Shown in pieces: positions 1-5,129 of a stretch of DNA of 10,160 nucleotides. Location of the stretch: assembly GCA_022712835.1 (NCBI GenBank), contig JAFLJU010000154.1, forward strand, positions 1 to 10,160, read 5' to 3'. The notes beneath the pieces were generated by a model, which saw only the letters and a list, made by a program, of their open reading frames with translations, did not search any database and was not told the DNA's origin. The first letter of the stretch is position 1. Each line of letters begins with the position of its first letter. This stretch comes from Desulfobacteraceae bacterium (lineage in GTDB: Bacteria > Desulfobacterota > Desulfobacteria > Desulfobacterales > Desulfobacteraceae). The translations under genes were made by a program, and so were the position numbers.

Positions 1-453
1 GAGTTGAATCGGGTTTTCGGGGTGGTGAATACCGTTATCCTGCTCATCTCCAGTTTTGCCGTAGCAGCGTCCATCACGGCCGTGCAAAAAGGCCAGAGAA
101 AAATTGCCCTCTGGGCCATTGGCGCCTCCCTTGGCTGTGGGTCTATCTTTCTGGTGAACAAGTATTTTGAATGGGGACACAAGATTGCCATTGGGATTTA
201 TCCCAATTCCGAAAGGTTGTTGGACGGGCCCGATGGACAGAACCTGTTTTTTGGTCTCTATTATGTCATCACAGGGCTCCACGGACTTCACATTGTCATT
301 GGCATGACCTTTCTGGCGGTTGCATTTGGGTTTGTCCTGGCCGGGAAGGTGACAGCCGATCGGTTTGCGATGTTGGAAAATGCCGGGCTTTATTGGCATT
401 TGGTGGACTTGATCTGGATTTTTGTTTTCCCTTTGTTTTATCTGGTTATTTAA
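1..453 (+). CDS. coxC: Cytochrome c oxidase subunit III, 5'-truncated by window edge
   Basis: Membrane subunit of a heme-copper oxygen reductase; subunit III supports the catalytic subunit I in the cytoplasmic membrane. The reading frame is open from base 1 and ends at TAA 451-453, so about 150 codons are visible. Compared with the roughly 190-200 aa usual for short bacterial subunit III proteins, about 45 N-terminal residues (first membrane segment) are missing. Visible hallmarks are the NTVILLISSF segment near the edge, LFFGLYYVITGLHGLHIVIGM (TM with the conserved GLHGLHV-like His pair) and the C-terminal ENAGLYWHLVDLIWIFVFPLFYL, where WHLVDxIWIFVFPLxYL is the family signature. It is followed after 21 nt by the subunit IV gene in the same operon. 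The in-frame TTG at base 4 is not the start, since homology should continue upstream. Family assignment is confident; the N-terminus is unknown. Confidence 0.93.
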   Translation, partial: ELNRVFGVVNTVILLISSFAVAASITAVQKGQRKIALWAIGASLGCGSIFLVNKYFEWGHKIAIGIYPNSERLLDGPDGQNLFFGLYYVITGLHGLHIVIGMTFLAVAFGFVLAGKVTADRFAMLENAGLYWHLVDLIWIFVFPLFYLVI

Positions 454-474
454 TGCGCATATCGGGGAGTGACC

Positions 475-756
475 ATGGAAAAAAATGATCATATTTTCGC
501 CTATAGTACCCTTTTTAGTGTACTCGTGGCATTGTTGATTTTAACCGGGATTACGGTGGGTGCCTCTTTTATTGATATGGGTAAATTTAATGTTTGGGTG
601 GCTTTAGGCATTGCGTCGGTCAAGGCCAGTCTGGTGTTGATGATTTTCATGCATTTGAAATTTGAGGGCAGGGCGTTGATCCTCTCCTTTCTTTCCACCG
701 TGTTTTTTCTGGCCATTATGATCAGCTTTACATTCTGGGACATTGCATTCAGGTGA
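475..756 (+). CDS. Cytochrome c oxidase subunit IV family protein (COX4_pro)
   Basis: Small accessory membrane subunit (93 aa) of the bacterial aa3/bo3-type oxidase. Three hydrophobic segments are visible, at about residues 8-30, 40-61 and 66-89. The KASLVLMIFMHLKFEG stretch is typical of the prokaryotic subunit IV family (FMHLK/R motif at the end of helix 2). Start choice: ATG 475 has GGGGAG at 463-468 at good spacing. An upstream in-frame GTG at 469 would sit directly on the Shine-Dalgarno sequence and is not favoured. It lies 21 nt after subunit III and 10 nt before subunit II, so it is part of one transcription unit. Its role, assembly or stability of the complex, is inferred from the family and context. 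Confidence 0.9.
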   Translation: MEKNDHIFAYSTLFSVLVALLILTGITVGASFIDMGKFNVWVALGIASVKASLVLMIFMHLKFEGRALILSFLSTVFFLAIMISFTFWDIAFR

Positions 757-766
757 GGTATAAATT

Positions 767-1378
767 ATGACGGATATCGTAGATCCAGTCTTGTTGGTGG
801 ACCGGTCCTTTTATTTTATTATCGGATTCTCCTTTGTTTTTTTGTTTGCCATCACTGCCGTGATGATTTTCTTTGTCATCCGCTACCGGAGAAGCATCCA
901 CCCGGTCCCTTCGGATATTCGGGGAAATCTATGGCTTGAGATCGCCTGGATAGCGATTCCCTCTTTCATTGCCCTAACCATGTTTATGTCAGGCTGGCAG
1001 GCCTATACTGGATTGAGAAATGTTCCCGAAGGGGCCTTGGAGATTGAGGTACTGGGGCAGTCCTTTTCCTGGCTTTTTATCTATGAAAATGACAAGGAGA
1101 CGGAAAACGAGATGGTGGTGCCGGTAAACACACCGGTGAAGTTGAATATCACTTCTTTGGATGTGATTCACAGCCTTTTTATTCCGGCCTTCAGGGTCAA
1201 GGTGGATGCGGTCAAAGGATTGGACACCTATGCCTGGTTTATTGCAAAGGAAAAAGGGGAATATTTTTTCCAATGTACGGAATTTTGTGGCACGGGTCAT
1301 GCCGATATGGTAGGGGTGATACGGGTGGTTTCCCAGGAAGAATATGATGAATGGATAAATGAAGAAGATGAGTGGTAA
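767..1378 (+). CDS. coxB: Cytochrome c oxidase subunit II with intact CuA site
   Basis: Electron-entry subunit of the heme-copper oxidase: two N-terminal membrane helices (about residues 13-38 and 56-76) and a periplasmic cupredoxin domain. The binuclear CuA ligands are all present: His135, Cys170, Glu172, Cys174, His178 and Met181, in the CTEFCGTGHADM motif. His-to-Cys spacing is 35 residues, as in classical CoxB. This argues for a cytochrome c (not quinol) oxidase, because CyoA-type subunits lack these ligands. There is no CxxCH, so no fused cytochrome c domain. At 203 aa it is short, with a compact acidic C-terminus. ATG 767 follows GAGGT at 754-758. The gene comes after III and IV rather than before subunit I, and its 3' end overlaps the heme O synthase gene, suggesting translational coupling. 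Confidence 0.95.
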   Translation: MTDIVDPVLLVDRSFYFIIGFSFVFLFAITAVMIFFVIRYRRSIHPVPSDIRGNLWLEIAWIAIPSFIALTMFMSGWQAYTGLRNVPEGALEIEVLGQSFSWLFIYENDKETENEMVVPVNTPVKLNITSLDVIHSLFIPAFRVKVDAVKGLDTYAWFIAKEKGEYFFQCTEFCGTGHADMVGVIRVVSQEEYDEWINEEDEW

Positions 1379-2285
1379 TCCTGCATATGTTTCAGATCCA
1401 GCTCTGCCATTGGAGCAGACATGGGTCGGGGTTTTTTTTGAACTGACCAAAATTCATTTGAGTCTGTATATCGCCCTGTCGGCCGTTTTCGGCCATGTGT
1501 TGTCACAAAATCGATTCTCAATGGATTCCCTGGGTTTGGGAGGTTTTGTCCTGGCGCTGACAGCCGGATCTGCCATCTTCAACCATATCCAGGATCGCAG
1601 GTTTGATCGCAGGTTTGCCCGGACCCGGAATCGATGCCTGGTACAAAAGAAAATTACCCCACAATTTGCAGGGGGGATTGGCGCAATCTTGGTTCTCATC
1701 GGTCTTTCAGGGCTTTTTGTTTGTTTCCCGGGGGGGCAGGCAGCAGGACTAGGCCTTTTGGCCCTGCTCTGCTACAATGGGCTTTATACCCCCTTGAAGA
1801 AACGAACACTTGTGGCGATTGTGCCCGGTACCCTGTGCGGTATGTTGCCCCCGGCCATGGGCTGGGTGGCAGTTCCCCGGGAGATGGCTGTCCATGACCT
1901 CACCGGGATTCTCATTGTCATGGTTATTTTCGGGTTGTGGCAGATTCCCCATTTTTTTATTATCCTGTTGAAACAATGTCCAAAAGAGTTGGAAGCCTCC
2001 CCATATCCTTGTTTTACCCGTGTTTTTACCCGAAAGGAGATCAAAGGCCAGGTTCTGATATGGACCAGCCTTTACAGTCTTGGAATTTTGCTTTTCCTGC
2101 TCAGGGGCTGGATACATTCTTTTGGCCTTTCCATGTCCCTGGGAGCGATCGGACTGATCCTTCCTTTATTGATGACGGGTCTCCTGAGCTGGAAACAGCA
2201 CTTACCTTCCCTTGCCCCCTGTTTTTTAGCCATTAATCTGTCCATGCTTTTTTTCATGGGTATTGGTATCCTGGATCGAATCTAA
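1359..2285 (+). CDS. ctaB: Protoheme IX farnesyltransferase (heme O synthase), UbiA superfamily
   Basis: Membrane prenyltransferase that converts heme B to heme O using farnesyl diphosphate, supplying the oxidase encoded just upstream. It is about 308 aa with some nine hydrophobic segments. The first prenyl-diphosphate/Mg motif reads N75-x3-D79-x3-D83 followed by R88-T89-R90-N91-R92, the CyoE-type N..xD..xD...RTxNR pattern. The second conserved loop is YTPLKKRTLVAIVPG with LPPAMGW (about 143-169), and LWQIPHFF (193-200) matches the FLWxPPHFW region. It is divergent: the usual Pro after RTxNR is Cys93, and the KPR near the N-terminus is KIH. Start: ATG 1359 or in-frame ATG 1368; neither has a strong Shine-Dalgarno, and both overlap the end of subunit II (20 or 11 nt), so coupled translation is likely. 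No heme A synthase (ctaA) is in the window. Confidence 0.85.
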   Translation: MKKMSGNPAYVSDPALPLEQTWVGVFFELTKIHLSLYIALSAVFGHVLSQNRFSMDSLGLGGFVLALTAGSAIFNHIQDRRFDRRFARTRNRCLVQKKITPQFAGGIGAILVLIGLSGLFVCFPGGQAAGLGLLALLCYNGLYTPLKKRTLVAIVPGTLCGMLPPAMGWVAVPREMAVHDLTGILIVMVIFGLWQIPHFFIILLKQCPKELEASPYPCFTRVFTRKEIKGQVLIWTSLYSLGILLFLLRGWIHSFGLSMSLGAIGLILPLLMTGLLSWKQHLPSLAPCFLAINLSMLFFMGIGILDRI

Positions 2286-2328
2286 GTAGCTATAATCTAA
2301 GCGGATCGAATTTAAGTAGATCGAATCC
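2273..2328 (+). repeat. Imperfect short direct repeat at the ctaB 3' end
   Basis: A 17-bp unit, GGATCGAATYTAAGTAG, occurs at 2273-2289 and 2303-2319 with one mismatch. A partial third copy, ATCGAATCC, is at 2320-2328. The first copy contains the ctaB stop codon. The second copy plus the tail can also fold imperfectly (GGATCGA against TCGAATCC). A further weak hairpin (AAAAGTTG/CAACGCTTTT, 2340-2360) lies just downstream. The function is unknown; local duplication is the simplest reading, and no convincing terminator is seen for the oxidase operon. Confidence 0.75.
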
Positions 2329-2367
2329 AGGGTGACGATAAAAGTTGATACAACGCTTTTGGGCCTG

Positions 2368-2400
2368 ACACATCCTATTTTTCTAACACATCTTATTTTT
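2368..2400 (+). repeat. Two-copy 18-bp-period repeat over the msrAB stop codon
   Basis: ACACATCYTATTTTT occurs at 2368-2382 and 2386-2400 with one mismatch and an 18-bp period. The second copy contains the minus-strand stop codon of msrAB (2393-2395). It looks like a local tandem duplication. Confidence 0.7.
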
Positions 2401-3523
2401 CAAACAGCCGGGCCAGGTGTGAATACCCTTCTTTTTCCAGGTCTGCTTTGGGTATAAATTTTAGCGATGCGGAGTTGATACAATACCTCAATTTTGTGGG
2501 GGCGGGTCCATCATTGAAAATATGACCCAGATGGGCATCGGCGGTTTTACTTCTGACCTCCACCCGTTTCATGAAAAAGGAGTTGTCCTGGATCTCCACA
2601 ACCTCTATTTTATCAATGGGTTTGCTGAAGCTTGGCCAGCCGGTTCCGGAATCAAATTTGTCCGTGGATGAAAATAAGGGTTTGTTGGAAATAACATCCA
2701 CATAGATGCCTTGTTTTTTATTATCCCAGTAGGTGTTGTCAAAGGCGGGTTCCGTGCCGTTCTCTTGGGTCACCCGATACTGGAGTGGGGTCAGCTTTTT
2801 TCTTAAAATTTCGTTTATGGGCAGGGGCTGTTCCGGGGATCCAGAGTTCCCAACGGTTGGCATTTGCTCAAAGATGCGGTCATTACCGTTTTTCCAGAAT
2901 TTTTGAATAAATTTATCTCTGCCGGAACCGGCCCGGTAAAATTTATACCGGATGGGATTTTTTCGGTGATAATCCTGGTGATAGGTTTCTGCTGTGTAAA
3001 AGGGGGTCGCCGTTATTACCTGTGTGGCCACGGGAATGTCAAAAACCTTTGATACATCGATGTGATCAATGAGTTTCTGGGCCTCACGTTTTTGAGCCTC
3101 GGTGTGGAAAAATATGGCGGACCTATATTGTTTGCCCCTGTCCACAAAGGATCCCTGTCCGTCCGTGGGGTCGATTTGCTGGAAAAAAATTTTCAACAGC
3201 GCTTTATAGGAGATAATATCTGGATTAAAAGTGATCTGGATGGCCTCAAAATGGTCGGTCGAACCCGAAGAGACCAGCTCATAGGTCGAATTTTTTTCCT
3301 CTCCACCGATGTAACCGGAAATCACATCCAAAACCCCGTCAAGCCCTTCAAAACTAGATTCCACACACCAGAAACATCCGCCTGCAAACGTGGCTGTTTC
3401 AATTGGGTTGTTTTTTTTCACGAACTCCTCCTTTGGCGTGACACCAGGACCCTTGTTGGCAGATAATAAAATTCCTGCCGGTACAATAAAGCCAAGTGTT
3501 AATAAAATTAAGAATGATTTCAT
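2393..3523 (-). CDS. msrAB: Secreted peptide methionine sulfoxide reductase MsrA-MsrB fusion
   Basis: Repairs oxidised methionine: MsrA reduces the S- and MsrB the R-sulfoxide. With the start at 3523 it is 376 aa: signal peptide about 1-22 ([22 protein letters not shown]), MsrA about 43-210 with catalytic Cys50 in GGCFWC, and MsrB about 237-375 with catalytic Cys348 in [13 protein letters not shown] and the [10 protein letters not shown] and [10 protein letters not shown] motifs. ATG 3523 is chosen because GGAG (3530-3533) precedes it by 6 nt. Upstream in-frame ATGs at 3538 and 3535 have no Shine-Dalgarno and would spoil the signal peptide. Only three cysteines exist (50, 53, 348): the MsrB zinc CxxC pairs are absent, and the PilB-type resolving Cys in SGCGWPS is Thr294. 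Envelope location is inferred. It follows the phosphagen kinase by 136 nt on the same strand. Confidence 0.93.
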   Translation of the reverse strand: MKSFLILLTLGFIVPAGILLSANKGPGVTPKEEFVKKNNPIETATFAGGCFWCVESSFEGLDGVLDVISGYIGGEEKNSTYELVSSGSTDHFEAIQITFNPDIISYKALLKIFFQQIDPTDGQGSFVDRGKQYRSAIFFHTEAQKREAQKLIDHIDVSKVFDIPVATQVITATPFYTAETYHQDYHRKNPIRYKFYRAGSGRDKFIQKFWKNGNDRIFEQMPTVGNSGSPEQPLPINEILRKKLTPLQYRVTQENGTEPAFDNTYWDNKKQGIYVDVISNKPLFSSTDKFDSGTGWPSFSKPIDKIEVVEIQDNSFFMKRVEVRSKTADAHLGHIFNDGPAPTKLRYCINSASLKFIPKADLEKEGYSHLARLFEK

Positions 3524-3547
3524 AACTTTCTCCATCATTATAAGTTA

Positions 3548-3563
3548 AACCTAACTTTAGGTT
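3548..3563. promoter_or_regulatory. Perfect inverted repeat upstream of msrAB, candidate operator
   Basis: AACCTAA-CT-TTAGGTT has perfect 7-bp arms around a 2-bp spacer and is centred about 32 bp upstream of the msrAB start. A possible promoter on the minus strand is TTGCCA followed 16 nt later by TAACCT, which would overlap the palindrome. The symmetry and position suggest a repressor or activator site, but the regulator is not identified. A perfect TATAAT on the minus strand (3537-3542) is so close to the start codon that its transcript would begin inside the ribosome binding site. Confidence 0.4.
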
Positions 3564-3591
3564 ATGCATTAAACTAACGATGGCAAGTGTT

Positions 3592-3652
3592 GGATACAAA
3601 AAAGGAGGATACAAAAAATACGAAACAAAAAATGACGAAACAAAAAAAAGGA
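3592..3652 (+). repeat. A-rich degenerate tandem repeat, about 15-bp unit, four copies
   Basis: Between the phosphagen kinase stop and msrAB there are four head-to-tail units of about 15 bp. Two begin GGATACAAAAAA (3592-3603, 3607-3618) and two read ACGAAACAAAAAA (3620-3632, 3635-3647), ending in AAGGAGG. On the transcribed (minus) strand this becomes a run of T-rich blocks after the kinase gene. No stem precedes it, so it is not a classical terminator. It looks like slippage-generated sequence. Confidence 0.75.
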
Positions 3653-3659
3653 GGAGGGG

Positions 3660-4703
3660 TTAGAGACTTTTTTCCGCCGCGATAATGGCGGCAATCCCTG
3701 TGTGGAGATTTTGAATAATTCGGGTTCCCGAAATCCCCAGGCGCTGGGTGTTGGAGATATCGAAAATGCCACCATCAATCGCAGTTTTTTCCCCACCGGT
3801 TCCCCGGATCTGGAGGTGGTATTGGGTTGTTAATTGCGTTAAAAGAGCCTGATTTTTTTCAAGTTTTTTTAAGCGGATATGGACCCCTGCCCGCATGGCA
3901 GTTCCAATATTGGTGGGGCAGGAGGTTAAAAATCCGTATTTAGGGTCACAGGAAAATTTAAGGCAGGTGGCAAGATAATCCAACCCAAGGCAGAGCCGGT
4001 TAAAGACGCCTGAAATGTCTGAAGAAGATTCCATGGAAATAATTCTTAAATGATCCTCCTCATTTACCCAGATCATGAATTTTTTGTCCCGGCTTGTAAA
4101 AATTCCCCTGGCATCGGGAAAATCCCGGTTTATTCCGGCAGCATCCTGGAACCTGTCCCCTGGGGGAAAGACCTGCTTTCTTGACAAAAGATTCTGAATT
4201 TCATAGGGGGGAATGCTCTTAAATCCTAGATAACTGCCCGCAAGATCCCGGGGTATTTTTTTGGTTGCCTCGGCCACTAGGGATTCCACCAAATTCCGAT
4301 TTTGAGGCGTGATGTGGCAGGGAAAAGAAAATCCTTCTATATTTCGGGCAACCCTGACCCTGGAAGACAGGATAAAAGCCTTATCCGGGTCCAAAGGGGG
4401 AAGATAGGTTTGCGCAAGACTAAACTCATGGGCAAAGGGTTCTTTCACGGCGTGGTATTCATGGATAATGGGGTCCAGTATTTCCGAGAACAGAGAATAG
4501 GACTGGGCATCGCCGGTATAGATTCCGATATGGCTGTCCGGGTTTTTAAGACCCGACTGGATGGCCGCGTCGAGGGTGAAGCCCGTCTTTGTTTCCAGGG
4601 GGGCCAATCGCTCATAAAGCTTCCGGGTCAGGTATTGCTTTACCAGGGCACGAGAATCTCGATGGAATTTAGGAAATACCATTGTCATTGATCTTTGGGT
4701 CAT
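3660..4703 (-). CDS. Phosphagen (guanidino) kinase, arginine-kinase type
   Basis: Reversible transfer of the ATP gamma-phosphate to a guanidino compound, most likely arginine, giving a cytoplasmic high-energy phosphate store. It is 347 aa, near the roughly 355 aa of animal arginine kinases, with both domains. The N-terminal helical domain (about 25-90) has GFTLDAAIQSG and the short specificity loop SHIGIY (Ser57, Gly60, Tyr62). The C-terminal catalytic domain (about 108-345) has Arg115/Arg117 in SSRVRVARN, Glu216 and Arg220 in NEEDHLR, Cys262 in CPTNIGT, Arg271, and Arg300/Glu305 in RGTGGE. These align with Limulus arginine kinase R124, R126, E225, R229, C271, R280, R309 and E314. The N-terminal domain argues against the protein-arginine kinase McsB. 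Starts possible at 4703, 4688 or 4682 in a tandem duplication, none with a strong Shine-Dalgarno. It follows a small Cys4 ORF by 12 nt. Substrate is inferred. Confidence 0.93.
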   Translation of the reverse strand: MTQRSMTMVFPKFHRDSRALVKQYLTRKLYERLAPLETKTGFTLDAAIQSGLKNPDSHIGIYTGDAQSYSLFSEILDPIIHEYHAVKEPFAHEFSLAQTYLPPLDPDKAFILSSRVRVARNIEGFSFPCHITPQNRNLVESLVAEATKKIPRDLAGSYLGFKSIPPYEIQNLLSRKQVFPPGDRFQDAAGINRDFPDARGIFTSRDKKFMIWVNEEDHLRIISMESSSDISGVFNRLCLGLDYLATCLKFSCDPKYGFLTSCPTNIGTAMRAGVHIRLKKLEKNQALLTQLTTQYHLQIRGTGGEKTAIDGGIFDISNTQRLGISGTRIIQNLHTGIAAIIAAEKSL

Positions 4704-4713
4704 TGATCTTTGG
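4684..4713 (-). repeat. Perfect 15-bp tandem duplication containing the kinase start codon
   Basis: The 15-mer GTCATTGATCTTTGG (plus strand) occurs twice without a gap, at 4684-4698 and 4699-4713. Each copy carries one in-frame ATG of the phosphagen kinase on the minus strand (4703 and 4688). The unit is a multiple of three, so the duplication adds five codons without changing frame and duplicates the weak initiation context. Confidence 0.9.
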
Positions 4714-4715
4714 TT

Positions 4716-4901
4716 CTAATTTCGATAGGTGGAGGCTTGAGACGAGATTCCCCGGGCAAGCGTTGTCTGGATTTTGTCAAGAACGACGCATTGGGCGTGG
4801 CATTTTGGCAACTCTGTTTTGTCTTCACAGTTCAAGCAGGGGCTCTTGGTCAAATAACCGATTTCAAAATCAAACAGATCTCTTTTTATTGAATTTTCCA
4901 T
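4716..4901 (-). CDS. Small Cys4 protein (putative zinc-binding), 61 aa, upstream of the phosphagen kinase
   Basis: Not assigned to a named family. The product is 61 aa with four cysteines in a compact knuckle: Cys22-x2-Cys25 and Cys34-x3-Cys38, in the context SPCLNCEDKTELPKCHAQC, followed by VVLDKIQTTLA, likely an amphipathic helix. Spacing and charge suggest a Zn- or Fe-binding mini-domain; this is inferred. It is considered real because codon choice over the frame looks coding, the Cys pattern resembles small SPC..C...LPKC...C proteins seen in deltaproteobacteria (from memory, not checked), and the TAG stop (4716-4718) lies 12 nt before the kinase ATG on the same strand. ATG 4899-4901 has only a weak GAACGGA upstream. 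A candidate promoter lies close upstream. The role is unknown; a regulator or partner of the kinase is one possibility. Confidence 0.6.
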   Translation of the reverse strand: MENSIKRDLFDFEIGYLTKSPCLNCEDKTELPKCHAQCVVLDKIQTTLARGISSQASTYRN

Positions 4902-4914
4902 ATCCGTTCATATC

Positions 4915-4944
4915 TATAAAATTAAAAAACCAATCATATATCAA
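4915..4944 (-). promoter_or_regulatory. Candidate sigma-70 promoter for the Cys4 ORF and kinase
   Basis: On the minus strand, TTGATA (4944-4939) and TTTATA (4920-4915) are separated by 18 bp in AT-rich sequence. The predicted start near 4908 gives a leader of only about 7 nt before ATG 4901. The -10 is weak, so this is tentative. Confidence 0.35.
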
Positions 4945-4946
4945 GT

Positions 4947-5014
4947 GGGTGGGAACCGTCAATATCCAACAGGCATTTGTTAAAAAAAGATTTCAACTTA
5001 AGGTTTTCCCACCC
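4947..5014. repeat. Long-range inverted repeat in the gene-free stretch
   Basis: GGGTGGGAACC (4947-4957) is matched by GGTTTTCCCACCC (5002-5014), whose complement is GGGTGGGAAAACC. The arms are identical apart from two extra A residues and are separated by 44 bp. It lies just upstream of the candidate promoter at 4915-4944, in the gene-free region 4902-5188. No ORF with coding character was seen there. It could be a protein-binding site or chance; no family is recognised. Confidence 0.4.
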
Positions 5015-5048
5015 TCTTCATTTAAGGCGCAAGAACATTGGAGATAAT

Positions 5049-5077
5049 GGGGGGAGGGGGTGGATCGGGGGAGGGGG
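5049..5077 (+). other. G-quadruplex-forming motif
   Basis: Four long G-tracts on the plus strand (6, 5, 5 and 5 G) have loops A, TGGATC and A, fitting the canonical G3+N1-7 quadruplex rule with ample margin. The halves are a direct repeat, GGGGGAGGGGGT, at 5050-5061 and 5067-5078 (17-bp period). It lies just past the cspA terminator in the cspA transcription direction, so read-through RNA would carry the C-rich strand. Confidence 0.7.
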
Positions 5078-5085
5078 TAAACGAG

Positions 5086-5121
5086 AAAGCCCCCGAACAT
5101 GAATTTATGTCCGGGGGCTTT
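5086..5121 (-). terminator. Strong intrinsic terminator downstream of cspA (possibly bidirectional)
   Basis: The arms are AAAGCCCCCGAACAT (5086-5100) and ATGTCCGGGGGCTTT (5107-5121): 15 bp with one mismatch and a 6-nt loop, with a GC-rich core. On the minus strand the stem is followed by TTTCTCGTTT. On the plus strand it is followed by TTTTATCTTTTA. It lies 67 bp beyond the cspA stop, and no plus-strand gene ends nearby, so it serves cspA. Confidence 0.85.
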
Positions 5122-5129
5122 TATCTTTT

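Noticed and set aside
469..474. Earlier GTG start for the subunit IV gene
   Set aside because: It overlaps the GGGGAG ribosome binding site that is correctly spaced for ATG 475.
767..1378. Quinol oxidase subunit II (CyoA)
   Set aside because: All CuA ligands are present, which quinol oxidases lack.
3524..3538. Longer N-terminus for msrAB from ATG 3538 or 3535
   Set aside because: There is no Shine-Dalgarno before them, while GGAG sits 6 nt before ATG 3523 and that start gives a clean signal peptide.
3537..3542. Perfect TATAAT on the minus strand as the msrAB -10 box
   Set aside because: The transcript would start inside the ribosome binding site, and no -35 element lies at 16-18 bp.
3660..4703. 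Annotation as McsB protein-arginine kinase
   Set aside because: The N-terminal phosphagen-kinase domain and specificity loop are present, and there is no ctsR, mcsA or clpC neighbour.
4682..5047. Plus-strand 121-codon ORF opposite the Cys4 gene
   Set aside because: The translation has no domain character, runs through the tandem repeat and the inverted-repeat region, and is antisense to the better-supported Cys4 ORF.
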